This document shows positions 39,068-49,373 of a stretch of 64,000 bases of DNA, piece by piece. The notes beneath the pieces are model-generated. The model saw nothing but the letters and a program-made list of their open reading frames with translations, had not been told where the DNA came from and made no database searches. Source of the stretch: Dryocola sp. LX212 (lineage in GTDB: Bacteria; Pseudomonadota; Gammaproteobacteria; Enterobacterales; Enterobacteriaceae); the NCBI GenBank assembly GCA_041504365.1, contig CP167917.1:744001-808000 (forward strand), read 5' to 3'. Position 1 is the stretch's first letter. Each line of letters opens with the position of its first letter. A program made the translations under genes and the position numbers.

Positions 39068-41449
39068 TTACTTAGCGTCGTCCGGCAAAGCGTAAGCAAC
39101 AATGTAGTCGCCCATCTTCGTCCCGAAGGAGCCGTGGCCACCCGCGGAAATCACGACGTACTGCTTGCCGTTCGCTTCATAGGTCATCGGCGTTGCCTGG
39201 CCACCGGCCGGCAGACGCGCTTCCCACAGCTTGTCACCGTTGCTCATGTTGTACGCGCGCAGATAGTTATCTGCGGTTGCGCCAATAAACAGCACGTTAC
39301 CCGCGGTAGAAATCGGACCGCCCAGCATCGGCATACCCATTTTGAACGGCAGCGGAAGCGGTGAGCTGTCGCGCACGGTACCGATACGTTTTTTCCATAC
39401 CACTTCGTTGGTTTTCAGATCCAACGCGGAGATATAGCCCCATGCCGGCTGCTTACAAGGTAAGCCGAACGGCGACAGGAACGGGTTAAGCGTTACGCCA
39501 TACGGCACGCCGTACTGCGGCTGAATGCCACTCTCGGAGCCTGAACCTTTCGCGTCTTTTGGCGGTTCCATAGGATTACCAGGACCACGCGGCATCAGTT
39601 TAGAGACAAACGGCAGTGCCATTGGGTTAGCAATCGCTACCTGGCGGCTTGGATCAACGGAAATACCGCCCCACTCGAACATTCCCAGGTTACCCGGGAA
39701 CACCAGCGTGCCCTGTTCAGAAGGTGGCGTGAAGATGCCTTCATAACGCAGCTTGTGGAAGATAATGCGGCAGACCATCTGGTCGTACAGCGTCGCACCC
39801 CACATATCCGCGCCGCTCAGATCTTTCTTCGGACGGAAGCTCAGATCGGAGAACGGCTGGGTTGGCGTGACGTAATCACCTTTAGCTGCGCCCTGCGGGA
39901 CCGGTTTTTCCGGAGCAGGGACAACCAGCTTGCCGTCACGACGGTCCAGCACGAAGATGTTGCCGGTTTTCGCCGGAGCGTAAATCACCGGAACAACGTT
40001 ACCGTTTTTATCCTGGATATCCGCAAGCGTCGGCTGGGAAGGCATATCCATATCCCACAAATCGTGGTGGACAGTCTGATAGGACCACGCAAGCTTACCG
40101 GTAGTTGCGTTCAGCGCCACGATGCTGCTGGCGAAACGCTCCTGCTCAGGGGTACGGTTACCGCCCCAGATGTCCGGCGTGGTGACGCCCATCGGCAGAT
40201 AAACCATATCCAGCTTGGCATCGTACGCAGCCGGTGCCCAGGAGTTCGGTGAGTTGATGGTGAAGTGATGCTCGTCACTCGGGATCGCATTCGGGTCTTT
40301 TGCACCCGGATCGAAGGCCCACAGCAGCTTGCCGGTATTCACATCAAAACCACGAATAACGCCCGACGGTTCACGAGTTGAGAAGTTATCCGTTACCGCC
40401 CCCGCAATCACGATCACTTTGTCGGTGACGATTGGCGGAGAAGTTGGTTCGTACATGCCCGGAGTGGTTACCGGCATGTTGGTTTGCAGATTCAGAATGC
40501 CTTTGTTAGCGAAGCTTTCGCACAGCTTGCCGGTATCGGCATTGAGCGCAAACAGGCGGCCATCGTTCACCGGCAGCAGAATACGACGCGGACAGTCGGC
40601 TACCCCATCCGGGCTGGCGTTATCTGCTGTCGCTTCATGATACGAAACGCCACGGCAGGTCACGTGCTGGAAGGAAGGGTTGGTATCCAGACGCGGGTCG
40701 AATTTCCACTTTTGTTTACCGGTAGCCGCATCCAGCGCAAACAGCTGCTGGTGCGCGGTGCAGAGGTAAAGTGTGTCACGAATTTTAATCGGGGTGACTT
40801 CGTTAGTGATTTCACCCGGATCGGTAGGACGCTTAAGATCGCCGGTCTGGAATCTCCAGGCCTCTTTCAGCTGGCCAACGTTTTTGTCGTTGATCTGCTT
40901 CAGAGGGGACCAGCGCTGGCCTTCCTGGTTACGGCCATAGGCAGGCCAATCGGCATCAGGAATGGTGGACGAGGCTGCGGCAGGTGCGGAAGCGTCGGCG
41001 CTCAGGGTGCCGTTGATTTCCTGCGGATCGTTGAACACTGCCCAAATCAGCACCACCACGGTGGCGGCCAGCACAACGCCAAGCGCCGGAGCCGCGCCAG
41101 CGGAAGGCAGAATGAACTGACGATAAACAAACGGCAGCACCAGCCACACGCCGAAGAAGAACAGAACATCTAAACGCGGCGTCAACGCCCAGAAGTCGAA
41201 ACCGACTTCCCAGATGCTCCATAAAACGGTGCAGAGCAACAGCGCGGCGTAAATCCAGAGTGCCAGCGCTTTACGTTGCCAGAGTAACCATGCGGTGACG
41301 AGCATCACCACCCCTGCAATTGGGTAGTACCAGGACCCACCAATTGCGACTAACCATATCCCGCCAATAAGTAAATACAGTCCTGTAAGCACGGCAAACA
41401 GGGCTGATAAGGTCGCGATTACCCGCGATCCAGATTTATTTGTTTTCAC
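39068..41449 (-). CDS. gcd: Membrane-bound PQQ glucose dehydrogenase Gcd
   Basis: Gcd oxidises glucose to gluconolactone on the periplasmic side and passes electrons to ubiquinone; it needs pyrroloquinoline quinone. The roughly 793-residue product has five N-terminal membrane segments (about residues 10-140). An eight-bladed PQQ propeller follows, with WPAYGRNQEGQRWSPLKQIN, the vicinal-Cys-free HVTCRGVSYHE region, SYQTVHHDLWDMD and SAGGHGSFGTKMGDY. I chose the GTG at 41449 (VKTNKSGSR), close to the E. coli length of 796; the frame is open 17 codons further upstream. Whether this organism makes PQQ cannot be judged here. Confidence 0.95.
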   Translation of the reverse strand: MKTNKSGSRVIATLSALFAVLTGLYLLIGGIWLVAIGGSWYYPIAGVVMLVTAWLLWQRKALALWIYAALLLCTVLWSIWEVGFDFWALTPRLDVLFFFGVWLVLPFVYRQFILPSAGAAPALGVVLAATVVVLIWAVFNDPQEINGTLSADASAPAAASSTIPDADWPAYGRNQEGQRWSPLKQINDKNVGQLKEAWRFQTGDLKRPTDPGEITNEVTPIKIRDTLYLCTAHQQLFALDAATGKQKWKFDPRLDTNPSFQHVTCRGVSYHEATADNASPDGVADCPRRILLPVNDGRLFALNADTGKLCESFANKGILNLQTNMPVTTPGMYEPTSPPIVTDKVIVIAGAVTDNFSTREPSGVIRGFDVNTGKLLWAFDPGAKDPNAIPSDEHHFTINSPNSWAPAAYDAKLDMVYLPMGVTTPDIWGGNRTPEQERFASSIVALNATTGKLAWSYQTVHHDLWDMDMPSQPTLADIQDKNGNVVPVIYAPAKTGNIFVLDRRDGKLVVPAPEKPVPQGAAKGDYVTPTQPFSDLSFRPKKDLSGADMWGATLYDQMVCRIIFHKLRYEGIFTPPSEQGTLVFPGNLGMFEWGGISVDPSRQVAIANPMALPFVSKLMPRGPGNPMEPPKDAKGSGSESGIQPQYGVPYGVTLNPFLSPFGLPCKQPAWGYISALDLKTNEVVWKKRIGTVRDSSPLPLPFKMGMPMLGGPISTAGNVLFIGATADNYLRAYNMSNGDKLWEARLPAGGQATPMTYEANGKQYVVISAGGHGSFGTKMGDYIVAYALPDDAK

Positions 41450-41501
41450 AATTATCACGCTCTTAAAAGTTTGATAGCAATTAATTATAGTTATTAACAA
41501 G

Positions 41502-41517
41502 TGTGATATGCATCACA
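41502..41517. promoter_or_regulatory. CRP consensus site between gcd and hpt
   Basis: TGTGA-TATGCA-TCACA is an exact match to the CRP core consensus. It lies 52 bases before the gcd GTG and 128 bases before hpt. E. coli gcd is under cAMP-CRP control, so gcd is the likely target. Confidence 0.85.
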
Positions 41518-41645
41518 TAAATGGCTTTTTTACCGATAGCGCATAGCAATGTGTTTTGCTGTTATACTGCTGACCTGAATATTTTGTGCTGGCCGACGCT
41601 GAGTCAGCATTAAGTGATTTGTTTTAAAATCATGTGGTTATAGAT

Positions 41646-42182
41646 ATGAAACATACTGTAGAAGTAATGATCCCGGAAGCGGAGATCAAGGCCCGTATCG
41701 CGCAATTAGGTAGTGAAATAACTGAACATTACCGTGATAGCGGCAGTGATATGGTGCTGGTAGGCCTGCTGCGCGGCTCGTTTATGTTTATGGCGGACCT
41801 GTGCCGTGAAGTTCATGTGCCCCATGAAGTCGATTTTATGACCGCCTCCAGCTACGGTAGCGGCATGTCCACCACTCGCGATGTGAAAATCCTCAAAGAC
41901 CTGGATGAAGACATTCGCGGCAAAGACGTGCTGATCGTCGAAGACATCATTGATTCCGGCAATACGCTGAGCAAAGTGCGTGAAATCCTCAGCCTGCGCC
42001 AGCCAAAGTCACTGGCTATCTGTACGCTGCTCGACAAGCCTGAGCGCCGCGAAGTGGACGTCAACGTTGAGTGGGTGGGATTCTCCATTCCTGATGAATT
42101 CGTGGTGGGCTACGGCATCGACTACGCCCAGCGCTATCGCCATCTGCCGTACGTCGGCAAAGTCGTCCTGTTAGATGAGTAG
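41646..42182 (+). CDS. hpt: Hypoxanthine phosphoribosyltransferase Hpt
   Basis: Hpt salvages hypoxanthine (and weakly guanine) using PRPP. The 178-residue product has the E. coli length and shows the PRPP-binding loop [15 protein letters not shown] near residue 100 and the flexible loop [16 protein letters not shown] chose the ATG at 41646 ([18 protein letters not shown]); an upstream in-frame start adds only four residues. Confidence 0.98.
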   Translation: MKHTVEVMIPEAEIKARIAQLGSEITEHYRDSGSDMVLVGLLRGSFMFMADLCREVHVPHEVDFMTASSYGSGMSTTRDVKILKDLDEDIRGKDVLIVEDIIDSGNTLSKVREILSLRQPKSLAICTLLDKPERREVDVNVEWVGFSIPDEFVVGYGIDYAQRYRHLPYVGKVVLLDE

Positions 42183-42201
42183 TGGATGGTGTAGGCCATT
42201 G

Positions 42202-42226
42202 AAAAAGGGCCTTTAAGGCCCTTTTT
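42202..42226. terminator. Bidirectional terminator between hpt and can
   Basis: AAAAAGGGCC-TTTA-(A)GGCCCTTTTT is symmetrical, with A and T tracts on both sides. It sits between the convergent stops of hpt and can. Confidence 0.9.
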
Positions 42227-42236
42227 GCTATCTGTT

Positions 42237-42917
42237 TTACTGGGAAGGCGTTCTATTCTTGTGGCTGGTGTTGGCCTGCTTCATATTGGAAATCCCGCTG
42301 CGGTAGCCCTGTTCGAGCGATTCGCGGCTGGTGGCGGTCACTTCCAGGTCGCGCAGGCGGCCATCGTGAATGCCGTAGGCCCAGCCGTGGATGGTCACTT
42401 TCTGCCCGCGTTTCCAGGCGGACTGCATAATAGTGGAGTGGCCCAGGTTGTAGACCTGTTCCATCACGTTCAGCTCACACAGCGTATCAAGGCGTTGTTC
42501 CGGCGGAAGCTCTCCCAGCAGCGAACTATGCTTGAACCAGATATCACGGATGTGCAGCAGCCAGTTATTAATCAGCCCTAAATCCGGGTTTTCTACCGCC
42601 GCCTGTACGCCACCGCAGCCGTAATGACCGCAGATGATGATGTGCTCAACTTCCAGCACGTCCACCGCGTACTGCACTACTGAGAGGCAGTTTAAGTCAG
42701 TATGGATAACGAGGTTGGCCACGTTACGGTGAACAAAAAGCTCGCCGGGTTCAAGGCCGGTAAGGCGTTCTGCCGGTACACGGCTATCAGAGCAGCCAAT
42801 CCACAAATAACGGGGTTTTTGTGCCTGGGATAAACGTTCAAAAAAGCCAGGGTCTTCATCCTCCATCAGTTTTGACCATATCTGGTTATTGCTGATGAGG
42901 GTATCTATATCATTCAT
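42237..42917 (-). CDS. can: Beta-class carbonic anhydrase Can
   Basis: Can interconverts CO2 and bicarbonate and is needed for growth in air. The 226-residue product carries the beta-class zinc site: Cys and Asp in [12 protein letters not shown] near residue 42, and His/Cys in CGHYGCGG near residue 98. The ATG at 42917 gives the usual start ([12 protein letters not shown]); a longer frame runs 17 codons upstream. The C-terminus (SHKNRTPSQ) is a few residues longer than in E. coli. It is divergent from yadG. Confidence 0.97.
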   Translation of the reverse strand: MNDIDTLISNNQIWSKLMEDEDPGFFERLSQAQKPRYLWIGCSDSRVPAERLTGLEPGELFVHRNVANLVIHTDLNCLSVVQYAVDVLEVEHIIICGHYGCGGVQAAVENPDLGLINNWLLHIRDIWFKHSSLLGELPPEQRLDTLCELNVMEQVYNLGHSTIMQSAWKRGQKVTIHGWAYGIHDGRLRDLEVTATSRESLEQGYRSGISNMKQANTSHKNRTPSQ

Positions 42918-43022
42918 GGAGGCTAACAACCTGTCACCGGAGAAATGCGATAAGGTAATATAGGGCAACTCGGAAAATTTTTATACTGATAACAAGTGCA
43001 TCGCGAAAGGTAACCCCAAACA

Positions 43023-43946
43023 ATGACCATTGCATTAGAACTGGAAAAACTCACCAAGACCTATGCGGGCGGCGTTAAAGCGCTGCGCGGCATCGATCTC
43101 AGTGTCGAGGCGGGAGATTTCTACGCTCTGCTTGGCCCTAACGGCGCAGGCAAGTCCACCACCATCGGCATCATCAGCTCACTGGTAAACAAAACCTCCG
43201 GTAAGGTACGCGTCTTCGGTTACGATCTGCAAAGCGATGTAGTGAACGCCAAGCGCCAGCTCGGGCTGGTCCCGCAGGAGTTTAACTTCAACCCGTTTGA
43301 AACGGTGCAGCAGATTGTCGTTCATCAGGCTGGCTACTATGGCGTTGAGCGCGATGAAGCGATAGCGCGCAGCGAAAAGTATCTTAAACAGCTCGACCTG
43401 TGGGAAAAGCGTAGCGAAAGAGCGCGGATGTTGTCCGGCGGTATGAAACGTCGTCTTATGATCGCCCGTGCGCTGATGCATGAGCCCAAGCTGCTGATTC
43501 TTGATGAGCCGACGGCCGGGGTGGATATCGAACTCCGTCGTTCCATGTGGGGCTTCTTAAAAGACCTGAACGACAAGGGCACCACCATCATTCTGACCAC
43601 CCACTATCTGGAAGAAGCAGAAATGCTCTGCCGCAATATCGGCATTATCCAGAGCGGTGAGCTGGTAGAAAACACGTCGATGAAGTCGCTACTCTCCAAG
43701 CTCAAGTCAGAAACGTTCATTCTGGATCTGGCACCGAAGAGCCCGCTGCCAAAGCTCGATGGCTATCAATACCGCCTGGTGGACACCGCGACGCTTGAGG
43801 TTGAAGTGCTGCGCGAACAGGGCATTAACAGCGTGTTCAGCCAGCTAAGCGCACAGGGGATTCAGGTATTAAGTATGCGTAACAAGGCCAACCGTCTGGA
43901 AGAGCTGTTCGTCACGCTGGTAAATAAACAAGGAGACCAGGCATGA
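43023..43946 (+). CDS. yadG: ABC transporter ATPase YadG
   Basis: YadG is the ATPase half of a putative ABC exporter with YadH; the substrate is unknown. The 307-residue product has Walker A GPNGAGKST near residue 40, signature LSGGMKRRL, Walker B LLILDEPTAG, and the H-loop TTHYLEEAE. It belongs to the ABC-2 type drug/polysaccharide group. yadH overlaps its end by four bases. Confidence 0.95.
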   Translation: MTIALELEKLTKTYAGGVKALRGIDLSVEAGDFYALLGPNGAGKSTTIGIISSLVNKTSGKVRVFGYDLQSDVVNAKRQLGLVPQEFNFNPFETVQQIVVHQAGYYGVERDEAIARSEKYLKQLDLWEKRSERARMLSGGMKRRLMIARALMHEPKLLILDEPTAGVDIELRRSMWGFLKDLNDKGTTIILTTHYLEEAEMLCRNIGIIQSGELVENTSMKSLLSKLKSETFILDLAPKSPLPKLDGYQYRLVDTATLEVEVLREQGINSVFSQLSAQGIQVLSMRNKANRLEELFVTLVNKQGDQA

Positions 43947-44713
43947 TGCACCTCTACTGGGTAGCGTTAAAAAGTATCTGGACCAAAGAGATCCACCGCT
44001 TCACCCGCATCTGGATCCAGACGCTGGTGCCGCCGGTTATCACCATGACGCTCTACTTCATCATCTTCGGTAACCTGATCGGTTCGCGCATCGGTGAAAT
44101 GCATGGCTTCACCTATATGCAGTTCATCGTGCCGGGTCTGATCATGATGGCGGTGATCACTAACGCTTACGCCAACGTTGCCTCCTCTTTCTTCAGCGCC
44201 AAATTTCAGCGTAACATTGAAGAGCTGCTGGTTGCCCCGGTGCCGACGCACGTGATAATCGCCGGTTACGTAGGCGGCGGCGTTGCGCGCGGCCTGTGCG
44301 TTGGCGTGTTGGTAACGGCTATTTCCTTGTTCTTCGTGCCGTTCCAGGTTCACTCCTGGCTGTTCGTCGCGCTGACGCTGGTGCTAACGGCGATTCTGTT
44401 CTCGCTGGCGGGCCTGCTTAACGCCGTGTTTGCCAAAACGTTCGACGACATCAGCCTGATCCCGACATTCGTGCTGACGCCGCTGACCTATCTGGGCGGG
44501 GTGTTCTACTCTCTGACCCTGCTGCCGCCGTTCTGGCAGGCGTTGTCACACCTGAACCCGATCGTCTACATGATCAGCGGCTTCCGCTACGGCTTCCTCG
44601 GCATCAGCGACGTTCCGCTGCTGTTTACCGTCGTGGTGTTGATTGCGTTTATTGCGGCGTTCTATCTGCTGTGTTGGTACCTCATCCAGCGCGGTCGCGG
44701 TCTGCGCACCTGA
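43943..44713 (+). CDS. yadH: ABC-2 type transporter permease YadH
   Basis: YadH is the six-segment inner-membrane permease paired with YadG. The 256-residue product contains the ABC-2 signature region (FSAKFQRNIEELLVAPVP) and hydrophobic segments including LVPPVITMTLYFIIFGNLIG, FVALTLVLTAILFSLAGLL and the C-terminal LFTVVVLIAFIAAFYLLCW. ATGA overlap indicates coupled translation with yadG. Confidence 0.95.
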   Translation: MMHLYWVALKSIWTKEIHRFTRIWIQTLVPPVITMTLYFIIFGNLIGSRIGEMHGFTYMQFIVPGLIMMAVITNAYANVASSFFSAKFQRNIEELLVAPVPTHVIIAGYVGGGVARGLCVGVLVTAISLFFVPFQVHSWLFVALTLVLTAILFSLAGLLNAVFAKTFDDISLIPTFVLTPLTYLGGVFYSLTLLPPFWQALSHLNPIVYMISGFRYGFLGISDVPLLFTVVVLIAFIAAFYLLCWYLIQRGRGLRT

Positions 44714-44720
44714 TCGTTTC

Positions 44721-44740
44721 GCTTCCCCTGCGGGGGAAGC
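44721..44740 (+). terminator. Hairpin after yadH
   Basis: GCTTCCCC-TGCG-GGGGAAGC follows the yadH stop by seven bases; the T-tract is weak (ATTT). Confidence 0.7.
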
Positions 44741-44831
44741 ATTTCAGACATTTCCCGCACTCATTTGACGAACGTCAGCACGCGCGACGATCTTTCTGGC
44801 AGACTACCCTCTCGTTTACGGGAGATACGCG

Positions 44832-45263
44832 ATGTTGGGATGGGTGATCACGGGCCACGACTACTATGCTCAGGATATGCTGGACGCGCTTGAAAAGCGC
44901 TTCGGCCCGCAGACCCAGTGCTGCGCGGTGAACTTCTGGAAAGGGTTAAGCACCAATATGCTGAGCCGGATGCTGTGCGACGCGCTTTATAACTGTGACT
45001 CCGGCGACGGCGTCATCTTTCTGACCGATAAAACGGGCGCGGCTCCCTACCGTACCGCCGCCCAGCTGAGCCACACTCATTCCCACTGCGAAGTTATTTC
45101 CGGCGTTACGCTACCGCTTCTGACGGCTATTTTTGACCAGCGCGATAAGCTGACCAGCGAAGCCTTTCGCCAGCTCATCGTCGTGCAGGGCGGAGAGACG
45201 GTTACCAGCCTCTGGCATCAGCAGAGTAAAAACCCGCCATTTGTCTTACTGCATCAATATTGA
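44832..45263 (+). CDS. yadI: Mannose-family PTS EIIA-like protein YadI
   Basis: YadI is an orphan phosphotransferase-system IIA domain of the mannose family. The 143-residue product starts MLGWVITGHDYYAQDML, with His9 in the position of the phosphorylated histidine, and has the Rossmann-like EIIA-Man layout. No IIB, IIC or IID genes are nearby, so any phosphate acceptor is unknown. The start follows GGGAGA. Confidence 0.9.
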   Translation: MLGWVITGHDYYAQDMLDALEKRFGPQTQCCAVNFWKGLSTNMLSRMLCDALYNCDSGDGVIFLTDKTGAAPYRTAAQLSHTHSHCEVISGVTLPLLTAIFDQRDKLTSEAFRQLIVVQGGETVTSLWHQQSKNPPFVLLHQY

Positions 45264-45346
45264 TCTGAAAGGTTGGTATTGACGCCGTAAATGCTAAAAT
45301 AGCCGCCTCCCTCACTGGATGTGCAAAAAGTGCTATTTAATCCGCT

Positions 45347-46597
45347 ATGTTAACCCGCCTCATGTTTTGCCTGATGGCACTGTTTTGTGCATCCCAGGCA
45401 CACGCCAGCCTGCTCAGCAGCCATGAAATTCCCGCGCAGTATATGCAGACCACTGAAGATGCCGATATTTGGGCGCAGGTCGGGGATAAAGTCATTTCCG
45501 TTGGCTCCATCGAGGAAGGACAGATCTTGGCGGTGGTCCCGACGGCGGCGGATTACTACGAGTTCCGATTCGGCTTCGGCACCGGGTTTATCGATAAGAG
45601 CCACCTGGGGCCGGTGGCAGGAAAGCAAAGGGTAGAGGACAGACTAGGGGATTTAAACAAGCCGCTGAGCAACCAGAATCTGCTGACCTTCCGGGATGTG
45701 CAGGTTTATAACGCGCCGAACAGCGGCAGCGCGCCCTTTGGTACCCTGGCAGACAACATCCGCTATCCCATTAGCGCTAAGCTAAAAGACCGGCTGAATC
45801 AGACCTGGTTCCAGATCCGTATCGGTAACCGTCTGGGCTACGTCAGCAGTCTTGATGCGCAGCAGGATAACGGCATCCCGGTGCTGACCTACCACCACAT
45901 CCTGCGCGATGAAGAAAACACGCGTTTTCGTCATACTTCCACGACAACCTCCGTCGTGGCGTTCAGTAATCAGATGACCTGGCTGCGCGACAGAGGCTAC
46001 AGCACGCTGACGATGTATCAGTTGGAAGGCTACGTGCGCAACCGCATGAATCTGCCCGCACGCTCGGTAGCGATTACGTTTGATGACGGGCTGAAGTCCG
46101 TATACCGCTATGCGTACCCAATTTTGAAAGAGTACGGCTTTAAAGCGACGTCGTTTATCATCTCGTCGCGCATCAAGCGTCATCCGCAGAAGTGGAATCC
46201 TAAATCACTGCAGTTTATGAGTATTTCGGAACTGCAGGCCAGCCAGGATGTGTTTGACGTGCAGTCCCACACCCACTTCCTCCACCGCGTGGACGGCTAC
46301 CGCCGGCCTATTTTGTTGAGCCGCAGCTACCATAATATCCTGTTCGATTTTAAACATTCCCGACGCGCGCTGGCGCAGTTCAACCCGCACGTGCTCTATC
46401 TGTCCTATCCATTTGGCGGCTATGACGACAAGGCGGTGAAGGCTGCGAACGACGCGGGTTTCCATATGGCGGTCACCACGGTAAGGGGCAAGGTCAAACC
46501 GGGAGATAATCCGTTCCTGCTGAAGCGGCTTTATATTCTGCGTACGGACTCGCTGGAGACGATGTCACGGTTGATAACGAATCAGCCGGAGTCCTGA
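45347..46597 (+). CDS. yadE: Polysaccharide deacetylase family protein YadE
   Basis: YadE is a predicted exported or membrane-anchored carbohydrate esterase 4 (NodB-type) protein of unknown substrate. The 416-residue product has a signal segment ([16 protein letters not shown]), an SH3-like N-terminal half (about residues 25-170), and the deacetylase domain from about 175. Its motifs are [13 protein letters not shown] (catalytic Asp-Asp), [10 protein letters not shown] (zinc histidines) and [13 protein letters not shown]. The SH3-like part suggests cell-wall binding, which is inference. Confidence 0.9.
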   Translation: MLTRLMFCLMALFCASQAHASLLSSHEIPAQYMQTTEDADIWAQVGDKVISVGSIEEGQILAVVPTAADYYEFRFGFGTGFIDKSHLGPVAGKQRVEDRLGDLNKPLSNQNLLTFRDVQVYNAPNSGSAPFGTLADNIRYPISAKLKDRLNQTWFQIRIGNRLGYVSSLDAQQDNGIPVLTYHHILRDEENTRFRHTSTTTSVVAFSNQMTWLRDRGYSTLTMYQLEGYVRNRMNLPARSVAITFDDGLKSVYRYAYPILKEYGFKATSFIISSRIKRHPQKWNPKSLQFMSISELQASQDVFDVQSHTHFLHRVDGYRRPILLSRSYHNILFDFKHSRRALAQFNPHVLYLSYPFGGYDDKAVKAANDAGFHMAVTTVRGKVKPGDNPFLLKRLYILRTDSLETMSRLITNQPES

Positions 46598-46604
46598 GTT
46601 TATA

Positions 46605-46690
46605 CCCTCACCCCGAAAAGGAGAGGGTGAATAACGGAAACAACTCGATCGATCCCCTCGCCCTTTTGGGGAGAGGGTAAGGGTGAGGGG
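46605..46690. repeat. Nested inverted repeat between yadE and panD
   Basis: CCCTCACCC at 46605-46613 is the reverse complement of GGGTGAGGG at 46681-46689, with inner copies of the same motif (GGAGAGGGTGA and CCCTCGCCC...GGGGAGAGGGT). It fills the convergent space between yadE and panD and looks like one member of a dispersed extragenic palindrome family rather than a simple terminator. Confidence 0.8.
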
Positions 46691-46698
46691 AAAACTTC

Positions 46699-47079
46699 TT
46701 ACGCCACCTGAACCGGTACGGCTTTCGCCAGGCGTTTCATCTCGTTGTCACCGTCAAAATAGGCGACTTTCGGCTGCCAGCTGCGCGCCTGCTCGTCCGG
46801 CATCGTCACGTAGCTGGCGATAATCAGGATGTCACCCACGCTTGCGCAGTGTGCAGCCGCGCCGTTAACAGAGATAATTTTCGATCCGCGCTCACCGGCA
46901 ATCGCGTAAGTTGAGAAACGCTTACCGTTGGTCACGTTGTAGATATCGATGGCTTCATATTCCAGAATGCCTGCCGCCTCGAGGAAGTCCTGATCGATGG
47001 CGCAGGAGCCTTCATAATGCAAGTCCGCCTGGGTCACTTTCACGCGGTGGAGCTTGCCCTGCAGCATGGTGCGAATCAT
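46699..47079 (-). CDS. panD: Aspartate 1-decarboxylase proenzyme PanD
   Basis: PanD makes beta-alanine for pantothenate. The 126-residue proenzyme has the self-cleavage site Gly24-Ser25 (HYEGSCAID), the serine becoming the pyruvoyl group, and the conserved [13 protein letters not shown] and ISVNGAAAH stretches. The first residues [17 protein letters not shown] are typical. It lies 94 bases downstream of panC on the same strand; the yadD gene found between them in E. coli K-12 is missing. Confidence 0.98.
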   Translation of the reverse strand: MIRTMLQGKLHRVKVTQADLHYEGSCAIDQDFLEAAGILEYEAIDIYNVTNGKRFSTYAIAGERGSKIISVNGAAAHCASVGDILIIASYVTMPDEQARSWQPKVAYFDGDNEMKRLAKAVPVQVA

Positions 47080-47173
47080 AAAATTAAACCTTTGTGTCTG
47101 GGCTTAAACCGGACCGATTTTCATCGATCCCATGAATATATTGGCGCAGTATTGCCCGTTTTTACAGGGCTGT

Positions 47174-48028
47174 CTACTGCCCTAAATCAACCTGAATGTT
47201 ATCAATCAGACGCGCCTGACCAAGCCATGCGGCCATGAGAACGACGGCGCGTTTGCTGTCGTCATTAAGCTCCAGCAGCGTGTCGGCATCACGGATTTGC
47301 AGATCGTCAGAACGCAGGCCTTTTTCGTTAAGCTCGGTTGCCGCAATCGCCAGAAGCTCTTCCGTATCGCGCTCACCTGCTCGCAGCTTATCGGCAATGG
47401 AGTTCATGACCTTACTGAGGTTTGGGGCAATTTTACGCTGCTCGGCGGTCAGGTAACCATTGCGGGAGCTGAGCGCGAGGCCATCTTTCGCCCGCACGGT
47501 TGGTACGCCAATAATCTCAATGTCGTAGCCCATATCCGCCGTCATCTTGCGGATAAGCTGAAGCTGCTGGTAGTCCTTCTGCCCGAAGCAGGCGACGTCC
47601 GGCTGAACCAGGTTGAACAGCTTGCTGACGATGGTGGAGACGCCACGGAAGTGGCCCGGACGGCTTGCACCTTCCAGCATGGTGGATAGGCCCGGCACGT
47701 CAACATAGGTCTGGATGTCCATGCCCTGCGGATAGACATCGGCAGGAGCGGGGGCAAACACCAGATCGACCTTACGACGATTGAGCTTTTCGCAATCTTC
47801 CTGCAGCGTGCGCGGATAGCGCGACAGATCGTCCGGACGGTCGAACTGCATTGGGTTAACAAAAATGCTCACCACAACCACATCAGCCACGGCCTTCGCT
47901 TCTTCAACCAGCGTCATATGGCCGTCGTGCAGGTTACCCATGGTCGGCACCAGCGCAATGCGCTTGCCTTCCTGGCGCCAGCGGCGGATTTGCTGGCGGA
48001 GCAGCGGTAACGTTTCGATTATCAGCAC
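47174..48028 (-). CDS. panC: Pantothenate synthetase PanC
   Basis: PanC condenses pantoate and beta-alanine with ATP. The 284-residue product has the nucleotidyltransferase motif [16 protein letters not shown] near residue 25 and [14 protein letters not shown] (KMSKS-like) near residue 180. The start is the GTG at 48028, placed seven bases after AGGAG; the longer open frame runs into panB. It follows panB by 13 bases. Confidence 0.97.
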   Translation of the reverse strand: MLIIETLPLLRQQIRRWRQEGKRIALVPTMGNLHDGHMTLVEEAKAVADVVVVSIFVNPMQFDRPDDLSRYPRTLQEDCEKLNRRKVDLVFAPAPADVYPQGMDIQTYVDVPGLSTMLEGASRPGHFRGVSTIVSKLFNLVQPDVACFGQKDYQQLQLIRKMTADMGYDIEIIGVPTVRAKDGLALSSRNGYLTAEQRKIAPNLSKVMNSIADKLRAGERDTEELLAIAATELNEKGLRSDDLQIRDADTLLELNDDSKRAVVLMAAWLGQARLIDNIQVDLGQ

Positions 48029-48041
48029 AACCTTTCTCCTG

Positions 48042-48836
48042 TCAGTGGAAACTGTGTTCTTCGCCCGGATAGCTGCCGGACTCAACTTCAGCGGCGTACT
48101 GGCGCACGGCGGCGCGCATGTCACCCGCTTCGGTCAGGAAGTTTTTAGCAAATTTCGGAATATGGCCGCCGGTAATACCGAACGCGTCGTGCATCACCAG
48201 AATCTGCCCGTCCGTGACGTTGCCCGCGCCGATGCCAATGACCGGAATAGTCAGCGCTTCGGTGATGCGTTTTGCCAGCGCCACCGGGACGCATTCCAGT
48301 ACCAGCAGCTGTGCGCCAGCGGCCTCGAGGGCGACGGCATCGTCAAACAGAGTCTGAGCTGCCTGCTCATCGCGTCCCTGAACCTTATAGCCGCCGAAAA
48401 TATTCACCGACTGCGGCGTCAGCCCCAGGTGACCACAAACCGGCACGGCACGCTCGGTAAGCATTTTAACGGTTTCAACCAGCCATTTTCCGCCTTCGAT
48501 TTTTACCATGTTCGCCCCAGCACGCATCACTTCTGCGGAGTGGGTAAAAGCCTGTTCCGGCGTGGCATAAGCCATGAAGGGCAGGTCGGCCAGCAGCAGG
48601 CAGTGCGGTGCACCGCGACGCACTGCGCGCGTGTGGTAGGCAATATCTTCTACGGTTACCGGCAGCGTGGAGTCGTGCCCCTGAACGGTCATCCCTAATG
48701 AATCGCCAACCAGCATCACGCCGATGCCCTCTTCGGCAAACAGTTTGGCGAAGCTGAAGTCATAGGCGGTGATGGTGGCGAATTTACGCTGGGCCAGTTT
48801 CCACTGGCGCAGCTGAGACATCGTGATTGGTTTCAT
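48042..48836 (-). CDS. panB: Ketopantoate hydroxymethyltransferase PanB
   Basis: PanB adds a hydroxymethyl group from methylenetetrahydrofolate to 2-oxoisovalerate, the first step of pantothenate synthesis. The 264-residue product has the metal-site motifs [19 protein letters not shown] and MVKIEGG, and the catalytic Glu region [15 protein letters not shown]. It is first in the panB-panC operon. folK lies only 57 bases upstream on the same strand. Confidence 0.98.
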   Translation of the reverse strand: MKPITMSQLRQWKLAQRKFATITAYDFSFAKLFAEEGIGVMLVGDSLGMTVQGHDSTLPVTVEDIAYHTRAVRRGAPHCLLLADLPFMAYATPEQAFTHSAEVMRAGANMVKIEGGKWLVETVKMLTERAVPVCGHLGLTPQSVNIFGGYKVQGRDEQAAQTLFDDAVALEAAGAQLLVLECVPVALAKRITEALTIPVIGIGAGNVTDGQILVMHDAFGITGGHIPKFAKNFLTEAGDMRAAVRQYAAEVESGSYPGEEHSFH

Positions 48837-48893
48837 GGCGGTCCCTGGATAAGGAAGGGGGAATCGATTGCTACTTTATCAAAAAATTGGGCG

Positions 48894-49373
48894 TTACCAG
48901 TATGAAATGCCTGCGCGGGACAGCGTGGCCAGCACGTCTGCGGCTCTTTCGCCGTTCGGGAAAGCGCAGTCAGGGGCGATTTCCAGCAGGGGAACCAGCA
49001 TAAAGGCGCGGTTTTTCATATCGTAGTGGGGGACGGTCAGGCGCGGAGTGGCGATCGTTTCTGCGCCGAACAGCATGAGATCCAGGTCTAACGTTCGCGG
49101 GCCCCAGCGTTCAGCTTTGCGAACGCGCCCCTGCTCCAGCTCGATGCGCTGGGTATGATCAAGCAGTGCTTCGGCTGAAAGATCAGTTTCCAGCGCCACT
49201 GCGGCGTTCAGGTAATCGGGCTGATCCTGCGGGCCGAGCGGCGGGGTACGATAATAAGAGGAAGTGGCAACCACCCGGCTGTGCGGAATGGTTGCAATGG
49301 CGTCAAGTGCCTGAGCGACCTGCTCAAGCGGCGACGCCTGGTTGCTGCCGAGGGCGATAAACGCCAGGGTCAC
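48894..49373 (-). CDS. folK: HPPK, 6-hydroxymethyl-dihydropterin pyrophosphokinase FolK
   Basis: FolK transfers pyrophosphate to 6-hydroxymethyl-dihydropterin in folate synthesis. The 159-residue protein has the opening [14 protein letters not shown], the catalytic loop [26 protein letters not shown], and the ATP-binding signature [15 protein letters not shown] with the two catalytic aspartates. Its first four bases overlap the pcnB stop. Confidence 0.98.
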   Translation of the reverse strand: MTLAFIALGSNQASPLEQVAQALDAIATIPHSRVVATSSYYRTPPLGPQDQPDYLNAAVALETDLSAEALLDHTQRIELEQGRVRKAERWGPRTLDLDLMLFGAETIATPRLTVPHYDMKNRAFMLVPLLEIAPDCAFPNGERAADVLATLSRAGISYW

